64,000 bases of DNA from an uncultured Hungatella sp. (GTDB taxonomy: Bacteria > Bacillota > Clostridia > Lachnospirales > Lachnospiraceae). Within the stretch, counting starts at the first letter, position 1; every line of letters starts with the position of its first letter. The position numbers were made by a program, and so were the translations under genes. The notes under the pieces are model-generated. The model had not been told where the DNA came from and searched no databases. It worked only from the letters and a program-made list of their open reading frames with translations. Positions 34,541 to 43,070 of this stretch are shown in pieces. The stretch lies in assembly GCA_910585645.1 (NCBI GenBank), contig CAJUFP010000006.1, forward strand, positions 11,368 through 75,367. The letters run 5' to 3'.

Positions 34541-35068
34541 TCAGTTCTGTAATACCCCCCCCGAACGGCTCTCTATCATTCTGTCATCGGGTCGAAAGGT
34601 TCTTAACACATCGGGGATCACAATAACAAGATCTGCTTTACAAGCAATCCTGCCATTAAGATATCCCACAGATTTCCCCTTTGCCACACCTCTTTTATAG
34701 GAATCCAATTCAGAGAGGATGTCAAGCCGATCACCGGGAATGATCTTTTCTCTGAAATCCGTCACCGCCTTGATAAAAGCTGTCTTCTTCCCTTCATTAC
34801 CTGGAATCGTTAAAAAGGACATGAGAAACATCTGTGTCAGGGCTTCCATTTGTACAAAACCCGGCACATTAGGCTCATCCTCAAAATGTGCCGGAAAGAA
34901 CCATTCATTATAAGAAAAATTTTTATATCCTCTGGCCTTCCTTCCTGCTATGGCTTCTTCAACATAATCAATAAAAAGCAGCGGATATCTGTTCTGCTGA
35001 AACTTTTGAATTTCGAAAGCATCCATTTTTTTATATGTAATGCTTCCTTCATTCTCAACTTTTAACAT
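34541..35068 (-). CDS. FabZ-like dehydratase, first copy of the block
   Basis: A 175-residue FabZ homolog, slightly long because of short extensions at both ends. The active-site segment is AHFEDEPNVPGFVQMEAL with H61 and E75 retained but PG replaced by ED after HF, a change next to the catalytic loop. YPLLFIDYVEEAIAG matches the family's opening. It starts the acyl block right after the aminotransferase gene. About 100 bases separate it from the next gene, the longest gap in the block; no terminator or promoter was identified there. Confidence 0.82.
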   Translation of the reverse strand: MLKVENEGSITYKKMDAFEIQKFQQNRYPLLFIDYVEEAIAGRKARGYKNFSYNEWFFPAHFEDEPNVPGFVQMEALTQMFLMSFLTIPGNEGKKTAFIKAVTDFREKIIPGDRLDILSELDSYKRGVAKGKSVGYLNGRIACKADLVIVIPDVLRTFRPDDRMIESRSGGVLQN

Positions 35069-35089
35069 TTCTTCACCTTCCTTCCACTG

Positions 35090-36229
35090 TTATCGCCTTT
35101 TTGTGACAAACCTAATAACCGAATCACAAATCCTCTGTACATCCTCATAGGTCATATACAGATTCATGGGGAGACTGACCGTATGTTCACTGACATACTC
35201 AGCATATGGGCAGGTTCCCCTGGCATAATCGTACATCCGATAATTGATGTTATTTGCATAATGGACGCCAGGGTAGATCTCTGCGGCATTCAAAGCTGTC
35301 ATTAACTCATCTCGATTTTGAACACAAATCTGAAACAGATGACAAGCGCTCTCACATCCCTCCTCGATTCTCACCAGCTTAATCTCATCAGGATACTGCG
35401 AAAGGCGGTCACGGTACCACCGAACCAGCTGACGCCGATACGCGTTATCACGATCAAGGTACTTTAACTGTACAAGGCCGATAGATGCCATGATGGAATT
35501 GCCGTGGCCCTTGTCACCCACATACTCAACATCGTAACGCCACTTGTAATTTCCGGAGTCAGAACTTCTGGCATATGTATCTTTATTAATACCCAGCCAG
35601 CATTTCTTCCGAACGATCTCATCAAATTCTCCCTTTTTAAAGCAGATCATACCGCTGTCCGCCGTAGGTAGATTCTTAACAGCCTGGTAGGAATATACAA
35701 CCACCTCAGCCTCACGTCCGGGGATTTCTCCTTTATAGCGTGTCCCAGCCATATGAGCCGCATCCAAAATCAATTTCAGACCATGCTCTTCACAGATCTT
35801 CACAATCTCATCGTAATGACCCATGTTTCCACCAAGACCTACATACATGACCGCCCTTGTCCTGTCCGTGATATGTTCCAGTACCGATTGTGGAGTCATA
35901 CACATGGTATCGTCAATATCGGCAAACACAGCCTTCATATTGGATTTAAGAATTGCGTGATTGGAAGAAACAAAGGTGATCGGAGTTGTTATGATCTCGT
36001 CGCCGTCCTTCCAGCCATACTGCTCCTTCAAAATATCAACTGCCATATAAAGCCCGATGGTGGAAGAATTCAAGTAGTGGGCAAAAGGCAATCCCGTATA
36101 TGCCTTCCATGCGTTTTCAAATTGCACGGTCTTAAATCCCATACCGGTCCAACCTGCTTCAAGGCACTCCCGAATCTCCATCAGACATTCATCAATTTCG
36201 TATTTTGCTTTAAACAACTGGATTCCCAT
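35090..36229 (-). CDS. DegT/DnrJ/EryC1 family sugar aminotransferase
   Basis: A 379-residue PLP-dependent aminotransferase of the DegT family, distinct from the WecE-like one in the same cluster. It has EIITTPITFVSSNHAIL, LILDAAHMAGTRYKG and the PLP-lysine motif VYSYQAVKNLPTADSGM. It would transaminate a nucleotide ketosugar; which one cannot be told. I chose ATG 36229 because AAGGAGATAAAATCA precedes it, giving the family N terminus MGIQLFKAKYEI; the frame is open 19 codons further. Two aminotransferases imply at least two amino sugars in the product. Confidence 0.87.
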   Translation of the reverse strand: MGIQLFKAKYEIDECLMEIRECLEAGWTGMGFKTVQFENAWKAYTGLPFAHYLNSSTIGLYMAVDILKEQYGWKDGDEIITTPITFVSSNHAILKSNMKAVFADIDDTMCMTPQSVLEHITDRTRAVMYVGLGGNMGHYDEIVKICEEHGLKLILDAAHMAGTRYKGEIPGREAEVVVYSYQAVKNLPTADSGMICFKKGEFDEIVRKKCWLGINKDTYARSSDSGNYKWRYDVEYVGDKGHGNSIMASIGLVQLKYLDRDNAYRRQLVRWYRDRLSQYPDEIKLVRIEEGCESACHLFQICVQNRDELMTALNAAEIYPGVHYANNINYRMYDYARGTCPYAEYVSEHTVSLPMNLYMTYEDVQRICDSVIRFVTKRR

Positions 36230-36298
36230 TGATTTTATCTCCTTCCTGAATGTCTTTATTTTATGTGCCTTCAACTTTAAAAACAATCGACTATCCGT

Positions 36299-37345
36299 TT
36301 ACCTCTTCTGCTCTGAAATACGGTCGCAGAGACTTAAAATATAAGCGCCATATTCAGTACCGCAATACCTGTTTCCATGCCTTCTCAACTGTTCCGTCGT
36401 GATCAGCCCCCGTCGCCAGGCCACTTCCTCCAAACAGTAAACATTCATACCACATTTATCCTGGATAATCTTCAAAAAAACCGATGCTTCCTGCACATTG
36501 TCCGGATTATCAACTTCAATCTCTACAAAACCTCTGTCCAGCATTGCCACATACATCTCATTTTTTGATGTATATTTCGATATAAATGTTGGAACATCTT
36601 CCTCTCTCGCAATATCCTGGAGTAATTGCGAAGGAAACAACAGAATAGGTATGTCAGAATAGTCATACTGTGTGCGAAGCGGTTCATCCTCATTGGAGCT
36701 TACGATTTTTTTATTCACATCCATCTTAATACGCGGCGCCCCAGGACTCCTCTTTGGAAGAGCCAGTACAGTAAAACGTTCCTTATGTATCATCGCTTTT
36801 TGAAAGAATCTTGTCTGGTCAACGCCATACAGAAGACATCTTCCATAAATAAGCATCGTATGTTTCGCCTCTTGATTCCAGAGTGTGACCGCGTCGCAGA
36901 GCGGCCCGGCAAAACTAACAAGTCTGATCCCATAACAGCCCCCATCTCCCATTGTCTGATCCATGTATCGCTTCTCCTGTTCATTGCAGACGATCAGTAC
37001 CGTTCGGATTCCCACAAGGAGAAAATAGCTGAGTAAAAAGTAAACGATCGGTTTATCATAAACCATTGTATGGATTCCGATACCATATGGATTCTTGTCT
37101 GTAACGATAACGCCCTGCCAGTTCCCGTCGTGATGAACTACATCTCCTGCCAGAAGGCTGTCCGAATCAGTGTCCAGAAGGATAGACAATCTCCTTAAAT
37201 ATCCAATCTCCGGCAGACCTAATCCCCTTTCCCATTTGGAAACAGCCTTATCGCTGATGCCGATCCGGTCTGCCAGGTCTTTTTGCGTGTAGCCTGCCCG
37301 TTTGCGCAGGCAGGCAATAGCCTTTCCTACCTTATTTACATCCAT
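36299..37345 (-). CDS. XRE-type HTH regulator fused to an inactive RmlA-like nucleotidyltransferase
   Basis: A 348-residue fusion. Residues about 5-60 form an XRE helix-turn-helix (RAGYTQKDLADRIGISDKAV). Residues 77-345 follow glucose-1-phosphate thymidylyltransferase along their length: YDKPIVYFLLSYFLLVGIR, GDGGCYGIRLVSF, and late CLEEVAWRRGLI with GTEYGAYILSL. The catalytic parts are gone. The GGxGTRL loop reads TDKNPYGIG, the metal aspartate segment GDNxFYG reads GRCLLYG, and the late LDTGT segment reads IEVDN. I infer a DNA-binding sensor of nucleotide sugars or of dTDP-sugar end products. It lies mid-operon between a glycosyltransferase and an aminotransferase gene. I do not know a characterised homolog. 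Confidence 0.8.
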   Translation of the reverse strand: MDVNKVGKAIACLRKRAGYTQKDLADRIGISDKAVSKWERGLGLPEIGYLRRLSILLDTDSDSLLAGDVVHHDGNWQGVIVTDKNPYGIGIHTMVYDKPIVYFLLSYFLLVGIRTVLIVCNEQEKRYMDQTMGDGGCYGIRLVSFAGPLCDAVTLWNQEAKHTMLIYGRCLLYGVDQTRFFQKAMIHKERFTVLALPKRSPGAPRIKMDVNKKIVSSNEDEPLRTQYDYSDIPILLFPSQLLQDIAREEDVPTFISKYTSKNEMYVAMLDRGFVEIEVDNPDNVQEASVFLKIIQDKCGMNVYCLEEVAWRRGLITTEQLRRHGNRYCGTEYGAYILSLCDRISEQKR

Positions 37346-37347
37346 AA

Positions 37348-38541
37348 CTATCTATTCACTTTCTTCCTGATATAGGCATCACGCTCACGAAAGTGAATCC
37401 TCCATTTTTCTGAAAATAATTTAATTCCACCATTCCTCAAATAATAGAGTCCAAGATAAACCCAATCTGCCGGGCGGAGCAGGTAGTACCACAATTTACC
37501 TGTGAAAAAGCCTTTGCATGATCTCATTTTTTCATTATACATTGATATTTCCGGAACCTGTTTTTTTAAATATTCAATAATATAGTCTTCCGTAAAACTT
37601 TCTCGTAAATTCTTCTGTGAGGCAGTAATACAATCCTGTCGCAAACTGCCATTCAGAACAGCAGTTTCCAGTTTACAAAACCATGATTCACTGGTATTCT
37701 CTGCCAATAGTCCGTTGACACCATCCTGTACTACCTCTACATAAGGCACTACTTTTGAATAAACCCCACATACTCCAGACATGGCGTATTCAATATACTT
37801 ATTAAAATATTTGCATTTCGTAAACCGATTATCTGCAAGCGGAGCGATACCAATGTCAAAATTTTCCTTTGCCATAAACTCACGATATTTCAGCAACGGC
37901 ATTCCCTTTATATACCGAATCTCTGTCTTATCTTCATATTCTGAAAGATCAGGATTAACACCTACGAACGTAATTGAAATATTATCTCCATATCTTCCGA
38001 TAAGCTCACAAACCGCAGTCTTGGCGTATTCGTTAAATAAAACTAAATGTCCCGGATTTGCGGCGTATACGATCTTCACTCTTTCATTCCGGACTCCGCT
38101 CCGCTCTACAATCTGTTCCGCCCTAACAATTGTATCTGTCTTTACAAACCGGCCTCCCACTGAAAGCCTTTTGTACTCCTCGCCTATGAAATTATTTGAT
38201 GACCATACAGCCTCCGAATAGTGCAGCGTTTTTCTAAGGCTTCTTTGTCTCCAAGGCGCCAGCGGTTTGTAATGAAGCAGGTCATCATCACAAAAAGTAA
38301 TCACAAATCTCCCTGATTCTCTAGCCCGCTTAGCTATTGCGGCAGACAGCGTGTCATTAGGCCGAATAAAAACAATAATTTGGTGCGCGTTAATGTCTGT
38401 CGGTTTTACGTCCAATAAAAAGGAAAAATCCGAACAGATATTACGATCAGGATCAAGATGCGAAAATATATCTCTGATCGTGCTGACTGTTGGCATGTCA
38501 CGCTCATATATAAATAAAACGTCACTCATCTTGATTACCAA
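37348..38541 (-). CDS. Glycosyltransferase, GT4-like, tandem copy 2
   Basis: A 397-residue protein with a GT-B type two-domain layout. The C-terminal half has FDIGIAPLADNRFTKCKYFNKYIEY, where GT4 enzymes carry the donor-binding acidic region, and VQDGVNGLLAENTSESW. It is a clear paralog of the gene just upstream, with which it overlaps by 20 bases. The N-terminal half is more divergent, so acceptors probably differ. The start is TTG at 38541 behind AGAGGAACGAC; an in-frame ATG at 38529 is the alternative but lies far from the Shine-Dalgarno sequence. The transferred sugar is unknown. Confidence 0.72.
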   Translation of the reverse strand: MVIKMSDVLFIYERDMPTVSTIRDIFSHLDPDRNICSDFSFLLDVKPTDINAHQIIVFIRPNDTLSAAIAKRARESGRFVITFCDDDLLHYKPLAPWRQRSLRKTLHYSEAVWSSNNFIGEEYKRLSVGGRFVKTDTIVRAEQIVERSGVRNERVKIVYAANPGHLVLFNEYAKTAVCELIGRYGDNISITFVGVNPDLSEYEDKTEIRYIKGMPLLKYREFMAKENFDIGIAPLADNRFTKCKYFNKYIEYAMSGVCGVYSKVVPYVEVVQDGVNGLLAENTSESWFCKLETAVLNGSLRQDCITASQKNLRESFTEDYIIEYLKKQVPEISMYNEKMRSCKGFFTGKLWYYLLRPADWVYLGLYYLRNGGIKLFSEKWRIHFRERDAYIRKKVNR

Positions 38542-39742
38542 GTCGTTCCTCTCTTACAGTCTTTTGATCTTGTATGTAATTGTGAATCTTAGAAATAGTT
38601 CCTATGATTCCCGTCGATTTAAGATACACATAAACTAAATAAATACATTCCGTAAATCTAAATATAAAAAATTTTATCTTCAATGGTATCACACATACCC
38701 GCTTACTACTTCTCCCATATTGTAACTCCGGTATATCTTGTTTGAACTTCTGAATAATATACCCGGGCTCCATCTGTGTCGTGATCAAATCATAGGCATT
38801 CCTATAACACAATTTCCTAAGTTCAAGGTCATCGATCGCTTTACATAACACCTCAAACCATGAATCCACATCATTGTCTGCTAAAAAACCATTCTTTTCA
38901 TGTTTCACAATCAGTGTATACGGCAATACCCGACTGTAAATTCCCACTATTCCGGCTATCGTATACTCAATAAACTTGTTAAAATATTTGTATTGGTTAA
39001 ATTTATTGAATTCTAAAGGTGAAAGCCCAATATCATAATTGCCGCTTTGAATTGTCATACGGTATTGTCCTAATGGCATTGCATCTATATATTGAATCTT
39101 AATCTGATGCTCAAATGCTGACAAATCCGGATGAACACCAAAAAATGTAAATGATATTCTTCTTCCGTATTTTTTAATTAATTGGGGAAGTACTGGAAGA
39201 ATAAATAATTCAAAAAGCTTTTCGTGATTTGCTCCTGCTGCGTATACAATCTTAATCTCATCCTCAATAATCTTTGTTTCCCTTTTCCACGGTGAAATCA
39301 AACAATTCGGTTCTACTGCTGTATTCATTGTGACGTACCTGTTCGTTGGTATTAATCTGGCATATTTCTCGGCCAATGCCGTATTAGAAGACAATATCAA
39401 GTCCGTACAAGAAAAGCCATCCTCAACAGCCTTTTTTCTCCATGAGAGATACTGTACTCTATTTACCTCTGATACAGGTAAGTTCAGTACGTCATCATCA
39501 AAAAATTGTATACAAAAAACCCCTGCAGAGCTGGCTTTTCTAATAAACATCTGCGCGAGAAGGTCCTGATTCCTTACAAGAACTACAGAATCAGCCCAAT
39601 ACAGCAATCCGCCTGTAACCTGATCCGTTGTCACAAATTTGCAGTTTAACCCTTTCTCTATTGCAGTTTTACTGGTAAATATCTCATATAATCCTTCAGA
39701 TGTTGCCATCCTTCTTTGGTATACAAATAAGATCTTTGACAT
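38522..39742 (-). CDS. Glycosyltransferase, GT4-like, tandem copy 1
   Basis: A 406-residue GT-B-type glycosyltransferase: MSKILFVYQRRMATSEGLYE at the start, then YDIGLSPLEFNKFNQYKYFNKF and VKHEKNGFLADNDVDSW in the C-terminal domain. It matches the following gene in the same segments, which indicates tandem duplication. It probably adds one sugar of the repeat unit on the cytoplasmic face. It follows the acetyltransferase gene by 27 bases. Confidence 0.72.
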   Translation of the reverse strand: MSKILFVYQRRMATSEGLYEIFTSKTAIEKGLNCKFVTTDQVTGGLLYWADSVVLVRNQDLLAQMFIRKASSAGVFCIQFFDDDVLNLPVSEVNRVQYLSWRKKAVEDGFSCTDLILSSNTALAEKYARLIPTNRYVTMNTAVEPNCLISPWKRETKIIEDEIKIVYAAGANHEKLFELFILPVLPQLIKKYGRRISFTFFGVHPDLSAFEHQIKIQYIDAMPLGQYRMTIQSGNYDIGLSPLEFNKFNQYKYFNKFIEYTIAGIVGIYSRVLPYTLIVKHEKNGFLADNDVDSWFEVLCKAIDDLELRKLCYRNAYDLITTQMEPGYIIQKFKQDIPELQYGRSSKRVCVIPLKIKFFIFRFTECIYLVYVYLKSTGIIGTISKIHNYIQDQKTVREERLGNQDE

Positions 39743-39769
39743 AATTCCCCTTTGTCATGCATCCTCACA

Positions 39770-40435
39770 TCATTGTTGATTCATAACATGATCAAACAGC
39801 TCAACTGTAAGATCATTTTTCAAAAGTAAGTTTCTGTTTTCCTTTGTGAGCTTCTTAATATCACTCAAATTAAAATTTTCAATTCTTTCTATTACCTCAT
39901 CCGTCAGCCTGCGTTTTACGACTTTTCCATTAATAACAATTGAATACTTAGGGATGTCTTTCGATATTACGGAACCTGCGCCTATCACGCTTCCCTTTCC
40001 TATTGTAACACCTGATAAAATCGTAACATCCTGACAGATCCATACATCATCTTCAACAATAATAGGACCTTTTGACCCTGTGGTTTCATTTGGTTCTTCA
40101 CCTAACACATGACTTATATAAGGAAATGTTGTGATCCTGTGAAGAGGATGCACCCCCCCAAGCAAAAACGAAACACCTTCCGCAATTGAACAATAATTGC
40201 CGATAACCAGGCGTTCCTTTGGATTATCCCAACACAACACCCTCAATCTTCCATACGTACAATCTCCTACAACTACCTTCGAAGTATCAAATTTGTTGTC
40301 CGCAATTGTTCCATTATGACAGTTTATCTCTCTCCAATCTTTCTGGAAAGCGATCAGGTCCGCTTTAACTTTTAGTGACAACATAATCTCTTTTCTGCAT
40401 TTCCAGAGAATACCCAGTCGTCTGAATAAATCCAT
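39770..40435 (-). CDS. Hexapeptide-repeat O-acetyltransferase (CatB-related)
   Basis: A 221-residue left-handed beta-helix acetyltransferase. Hexapeptide repeats are evident (LVIGNYCSIAEGVSFLLGG; IIVEDDVWICQDVTILSGV; IGKGSVIGAGSVISKDIP), with the likely catalytic histidine in GGVHPLHRIT. It resembles the CatB/VatD group found in capsule and O-antigen clusters and probably O-acetylates a sugar. I chose ATG 40435 because GGAG lies ten bases upstream; the frame can start at TTG 40444. Confidence 0.82.
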   Translation of the reverse strand: MDLFRRLGILWKCRKEIMLSLKVKADLIAFQKDWREINCHNGTIADNKFDTSKVVVGDCTYGRLRVLCWDNPKERLVIGNYCSIAEGVSFLLGGVHPLHRITTFPYISHVLGEEPNETTGSKGPIIVEDDVWICQDVTILSGVTIGKGSVIGAGSVISKDIPKYSIVINGKVVKRRLTDEVIERIENFNLSDIKKLTKENRNLLLKNDLTVELFDHVMNQQ

Positions 40436-40465
40436 ATGGCTCAATCTCCAAATCCATCCTTCAAT

Positions 40466-41929
40466 CTATGATATTTTTAATTTCTGTTTCAACAATTCTG
40501 CCAATTCCTGATAACACATATTTTTTGTCACAATCGACCCAATAAGATAGGTTACAATTCCTACAAATATTTGTATAACCATAATCACATTGTCATTGCT
40601 TATAGGAATCTGTCCTGCCAACCATACAGTTATTGCCATACATATACACAAGCATATCGCTGGCTCCATATCTTTTACCCATTCCATATACTTGTAGCCA
40701 ATCTTACTTCTGGTAAATGTCTGGGTTATAATTACATTGATGATCGCAACCCCGGCAGAAACAACAGAAATACTATATATGTTTGTCCTAAATACAAATA
40801 CAGCCAAGCTAACTCCTACAATAAGTAACAACATTCTTACAACCTCGATAAACACCCCTTTCTTTGGCTCTCCCAAAGCATATATAAACTGCATATTGAT
40901 TGATCTTAATGGGTTTACTCCATAATAAATACACGCAAAAGTTAAAATAGGAACACAGGCACTCCATTTGTCAGTAAACAAGAAGGTGATCAGCTTCGAT
41001 CCAATCAGGGCCAAACCAGTCATCATTGGAAAGATCACATAACAAGACATTGATACAAGCTTTTTACAAATTCTTTTTAATGCCACAGGATCATTTTGGC
41101 AGGACGAAAATGCCGGGAGCATTACTCCACTAACAGCGCCAAAGGTTTGAAGGCATATCATTTCAGGAAGCTGATTTCCTTTACTGTACAACCCTAGATC
41201 AGACATAGAATAACGTTTTCCCAGCAGGGCATTTGAATAATTATTTCCTATAAAATCCACAAATGTTGCCATAAGTAAGAACATACTGAATCCAGCTAAA
41301 GATCTCATTCCCTTCCTATCAATGTGTCTTGTGGGTCTCCATTTGATCCGTATAAAAAGAACAATATTAGTAATAGCGTCCCTTGATAACGTATAAAAGA
41401 CCAATGCCCATACGCCTCCCCCTATACAGGCAAAAAATATTCCTATCATTCCGCTGACAAAGTTTGCTATTATATTTGCAAGACATAATTCTTTGAAACG
41501 AAATTCCCTTGTTATTCTAGCTGTTTGTACATTCCCAAATGCACATATAAATAAAGATAACATCTGAACCCTAAGCACGACCGTAAGAATAGGCTCTTCA
41601 TAAAATGACGCAATTACTGGGGAAAACACAAAAAACAATACATAGCATATTGTAGCAAAGGCTAATCCAATATAAAACGCGTTATTATAATCTAACTCAT
41701 CAACATCTTTTTTTCTAATCAGCCCTGCGCTAAGTCCGCTCTGAACAATAATTGTCGAAAGACTGATAAAAATATTGGTCAAGGCTATTATTCCATAGTC
41801 TTCTGGGAAAAGGATTCTTGCCAAAATAATAGATATAACCAAGGAAACTCCCTTTGTGGAAATTGCTTCTACGATTTTCCATATAGCACTTGTGGCAAAA
41901 GTTTCTTTTTTGATCATGATCTCACTCAT
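40466..41929 (-). CDS. Wzx-type polysaccharide flippase
   Basis: A roughly 487-residue protein with about twelve to fourteen membrane segments in the polysaccharide-export (MOP) pattern: FATSAIWKIVEAISTKGVSL, ILARILFPEDYGIIAL, ALLGKRYSMSDLGLYSKGNQ. It should move the lipid-linked repeat unit to the outer face of the membrane, where the EpsG-like protein can polymerise it. The start is uncertain: AAGGAG is very close to ATG 41929 and rather far from ATG 41917. It starts 10 bases after the EpsG-like stop. Confidence 0.88.
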   Translation of the reverse strand: MSEIMIKKETFATSAIWKIVEAISTKGVSLVISIILARILFPEDYGIIALTNIFISLSTIIVQSGLSAGLIRKKDVDELDYNNAFYIGLAFATICYVLFFVFSPVIASFYEEPILTVVLRVQMLSLFICAFGNVQTARITREFRFKELCLANIIANFVSGMIGIFFACIGGGVWALVFYTLSRDAITNIVLFIRIKWRPTRHIDRKGMRSLAGFSMFLLMATFVDFIGNNYSNALLGKRYSMSDLGLYSKGNQLPEMICLQTFGAVSGVMLPAFSSCQNDPVALKRICKKLVSMSCYVIFPMMTGLALIGSKLITFLFTDKWSACVPILTFACIYYGVNPLRSINMQFIYALGEPKKGVFIEVVRMLLLIVGVSLAVFVFRTNIYSISVVSAGVAIINVIITQTFTRSKIGYKYMEWVKDMEPAICLCICMAITVWLAGQIPISNDNVIMVIQIFVGIVTYLIGSIVTKNMCYQELAELLKQKLKIS

Positions 41930-41939
41930 CTCTCCTTGT

Positions 41940-43067
41940 CTATGGAAACATGCTATTTTCCCCAAGAAACACAAATACGGATGAAGGTGTTCCTAAATAT
42001 GGCAATGTCTGATAAAAAGCAATTATATATGTCCAGCCAGAAACAGCTAACGCATATAAACCCACTTTCATTCTTGGATATACCAATGACACTTTTGACG
42101 CATTAGCAACATTCTCCGAATACTTTTGAAGTATATATGCTGTCATAGCATATAAAACTGTATTAATACCATGTATGACAAAGATCAGACGCATATATGT
42201 ATCATTTAATCTTAAAAAGGGGATAAATAAAATCGTTATTATATTCAGGTCACTTATTATCTCTGCGGTACGGAATTGGCTACCTGTACTATCATGTCTG
42301 CCAACTATCCTTTTTGCCTTCTGTGTCAAATATATATTTCCAAATAAAATGATCAGTTCAGCTAAAAACCCTTTCAGGTTCGGGTATCCCTCTTTCTCTC
42401 CCCCACCGCTTAGCCAAGTTATTATTTTTTCTCTGTCAGTATAATGGCTAACTATATTCAGCAAAAGGTTCGTATGCTGGACGATCAATATGCCCATAAT
42501 CGCAATGATAAGAAAAAGGATAATCCTAATCTTTGTCGTATTCTTCTTTACCAAAAACATAACCCCAAATAGTATTGATGAATAGTGTATCAATGTAGCT
42601 ATGAGAAGAAAGATACAATATCCCCTTACATTTTTCTTTGATCCATCAAATAAAAAGGTAAAACCATACATCACCACTGCGCACGCCAAAGCTGCTCTCA
42701 TACCTGAAATCTGCCAAGGAAATGGAGCTATCATATACATTGCTGCCGCCAAGGCCTTAAGTTGGCAAATTTTCCGAAAAGTAAGATTAAGGAAAAATAT
42801 TAACAGCGTCGCTATAACCATCCTGAATTCTACAAATGAAAGTCCAACTGATCTGCCAAAAAGCATCATAGCAGAGAACAGGGGCTCAAACGCGTCACGC
42901 ATACCCTCATTATAGATCCACTCATAAACGGATGTATCTGGCGCCCCTGTATTCAGCGAAAATAAAAGCCACATGTAGACCATGATCCCCCAGTACAACA
43001 GCTTTGATCTTGGAATAAAAACCGCCATAACAAATAACGTGATTAATATTACAATTGACATATCCAT
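41940..43067 (-). CDS. EpsG-like polysaccharide polymerase (Wzy role)
   Basis: A 375-residue membrane protein with about ten hydrophobic segments, of the EpsG family. Family traits are YEWIYNEGMRDAFEPLFSAM near residue 50, FRKICQL, YMIAPFPWQISGMRAALACA, and the long loop HYTDREKIITWLSGGGEKEG. It probably joins repeat units outside the membrane. It precedes the flippase gene, as in other Wzx/Wzy loci. Confidence 0.83.
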   Translation of the reverse strand: MDMSIVILITLFVMAVFIPRSKLLYWGIMVYMWLLFSLNTGAPDTSVYEWIYNEGMRDAFEPLFSAMMLFGRSVGLSFVEFRMVIATLLIFFLNLTFRKICQLKALAAAMYMIAPFPWQISGMRAALACAVVMYGFTFLFDGSKKNVRGYCIFLLIATLIHYSSILFGVMFLVKKNTTKIRIILFLIIAIMGILIVQHTNLLLNIVSHYTDREKIITWLSGGGEKEGYPNLKGFLAELIILFGNIYLTQKAKRIVGRHDSTGSQFRTAEIISDLNIITILFIPFLRLNDTYMRLIFVIHGINTVLYAMTAYILQKYSENVANASKVSLVYPRMKVGLYALAVSGWTYIIAFYQTLPYLGTPSSVFVFLGENSMFP

Positions 43068-43070
43068 CTC

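Noticed and set aside
28390..35068. Polyketide synthase or complete fatty acid synthesis cluster
   Set aside because: No ketosynthase, malonyl transferase or enoyl reductase is present; only carrier, reductases, dehydratases, ligase and thioesterase occur.
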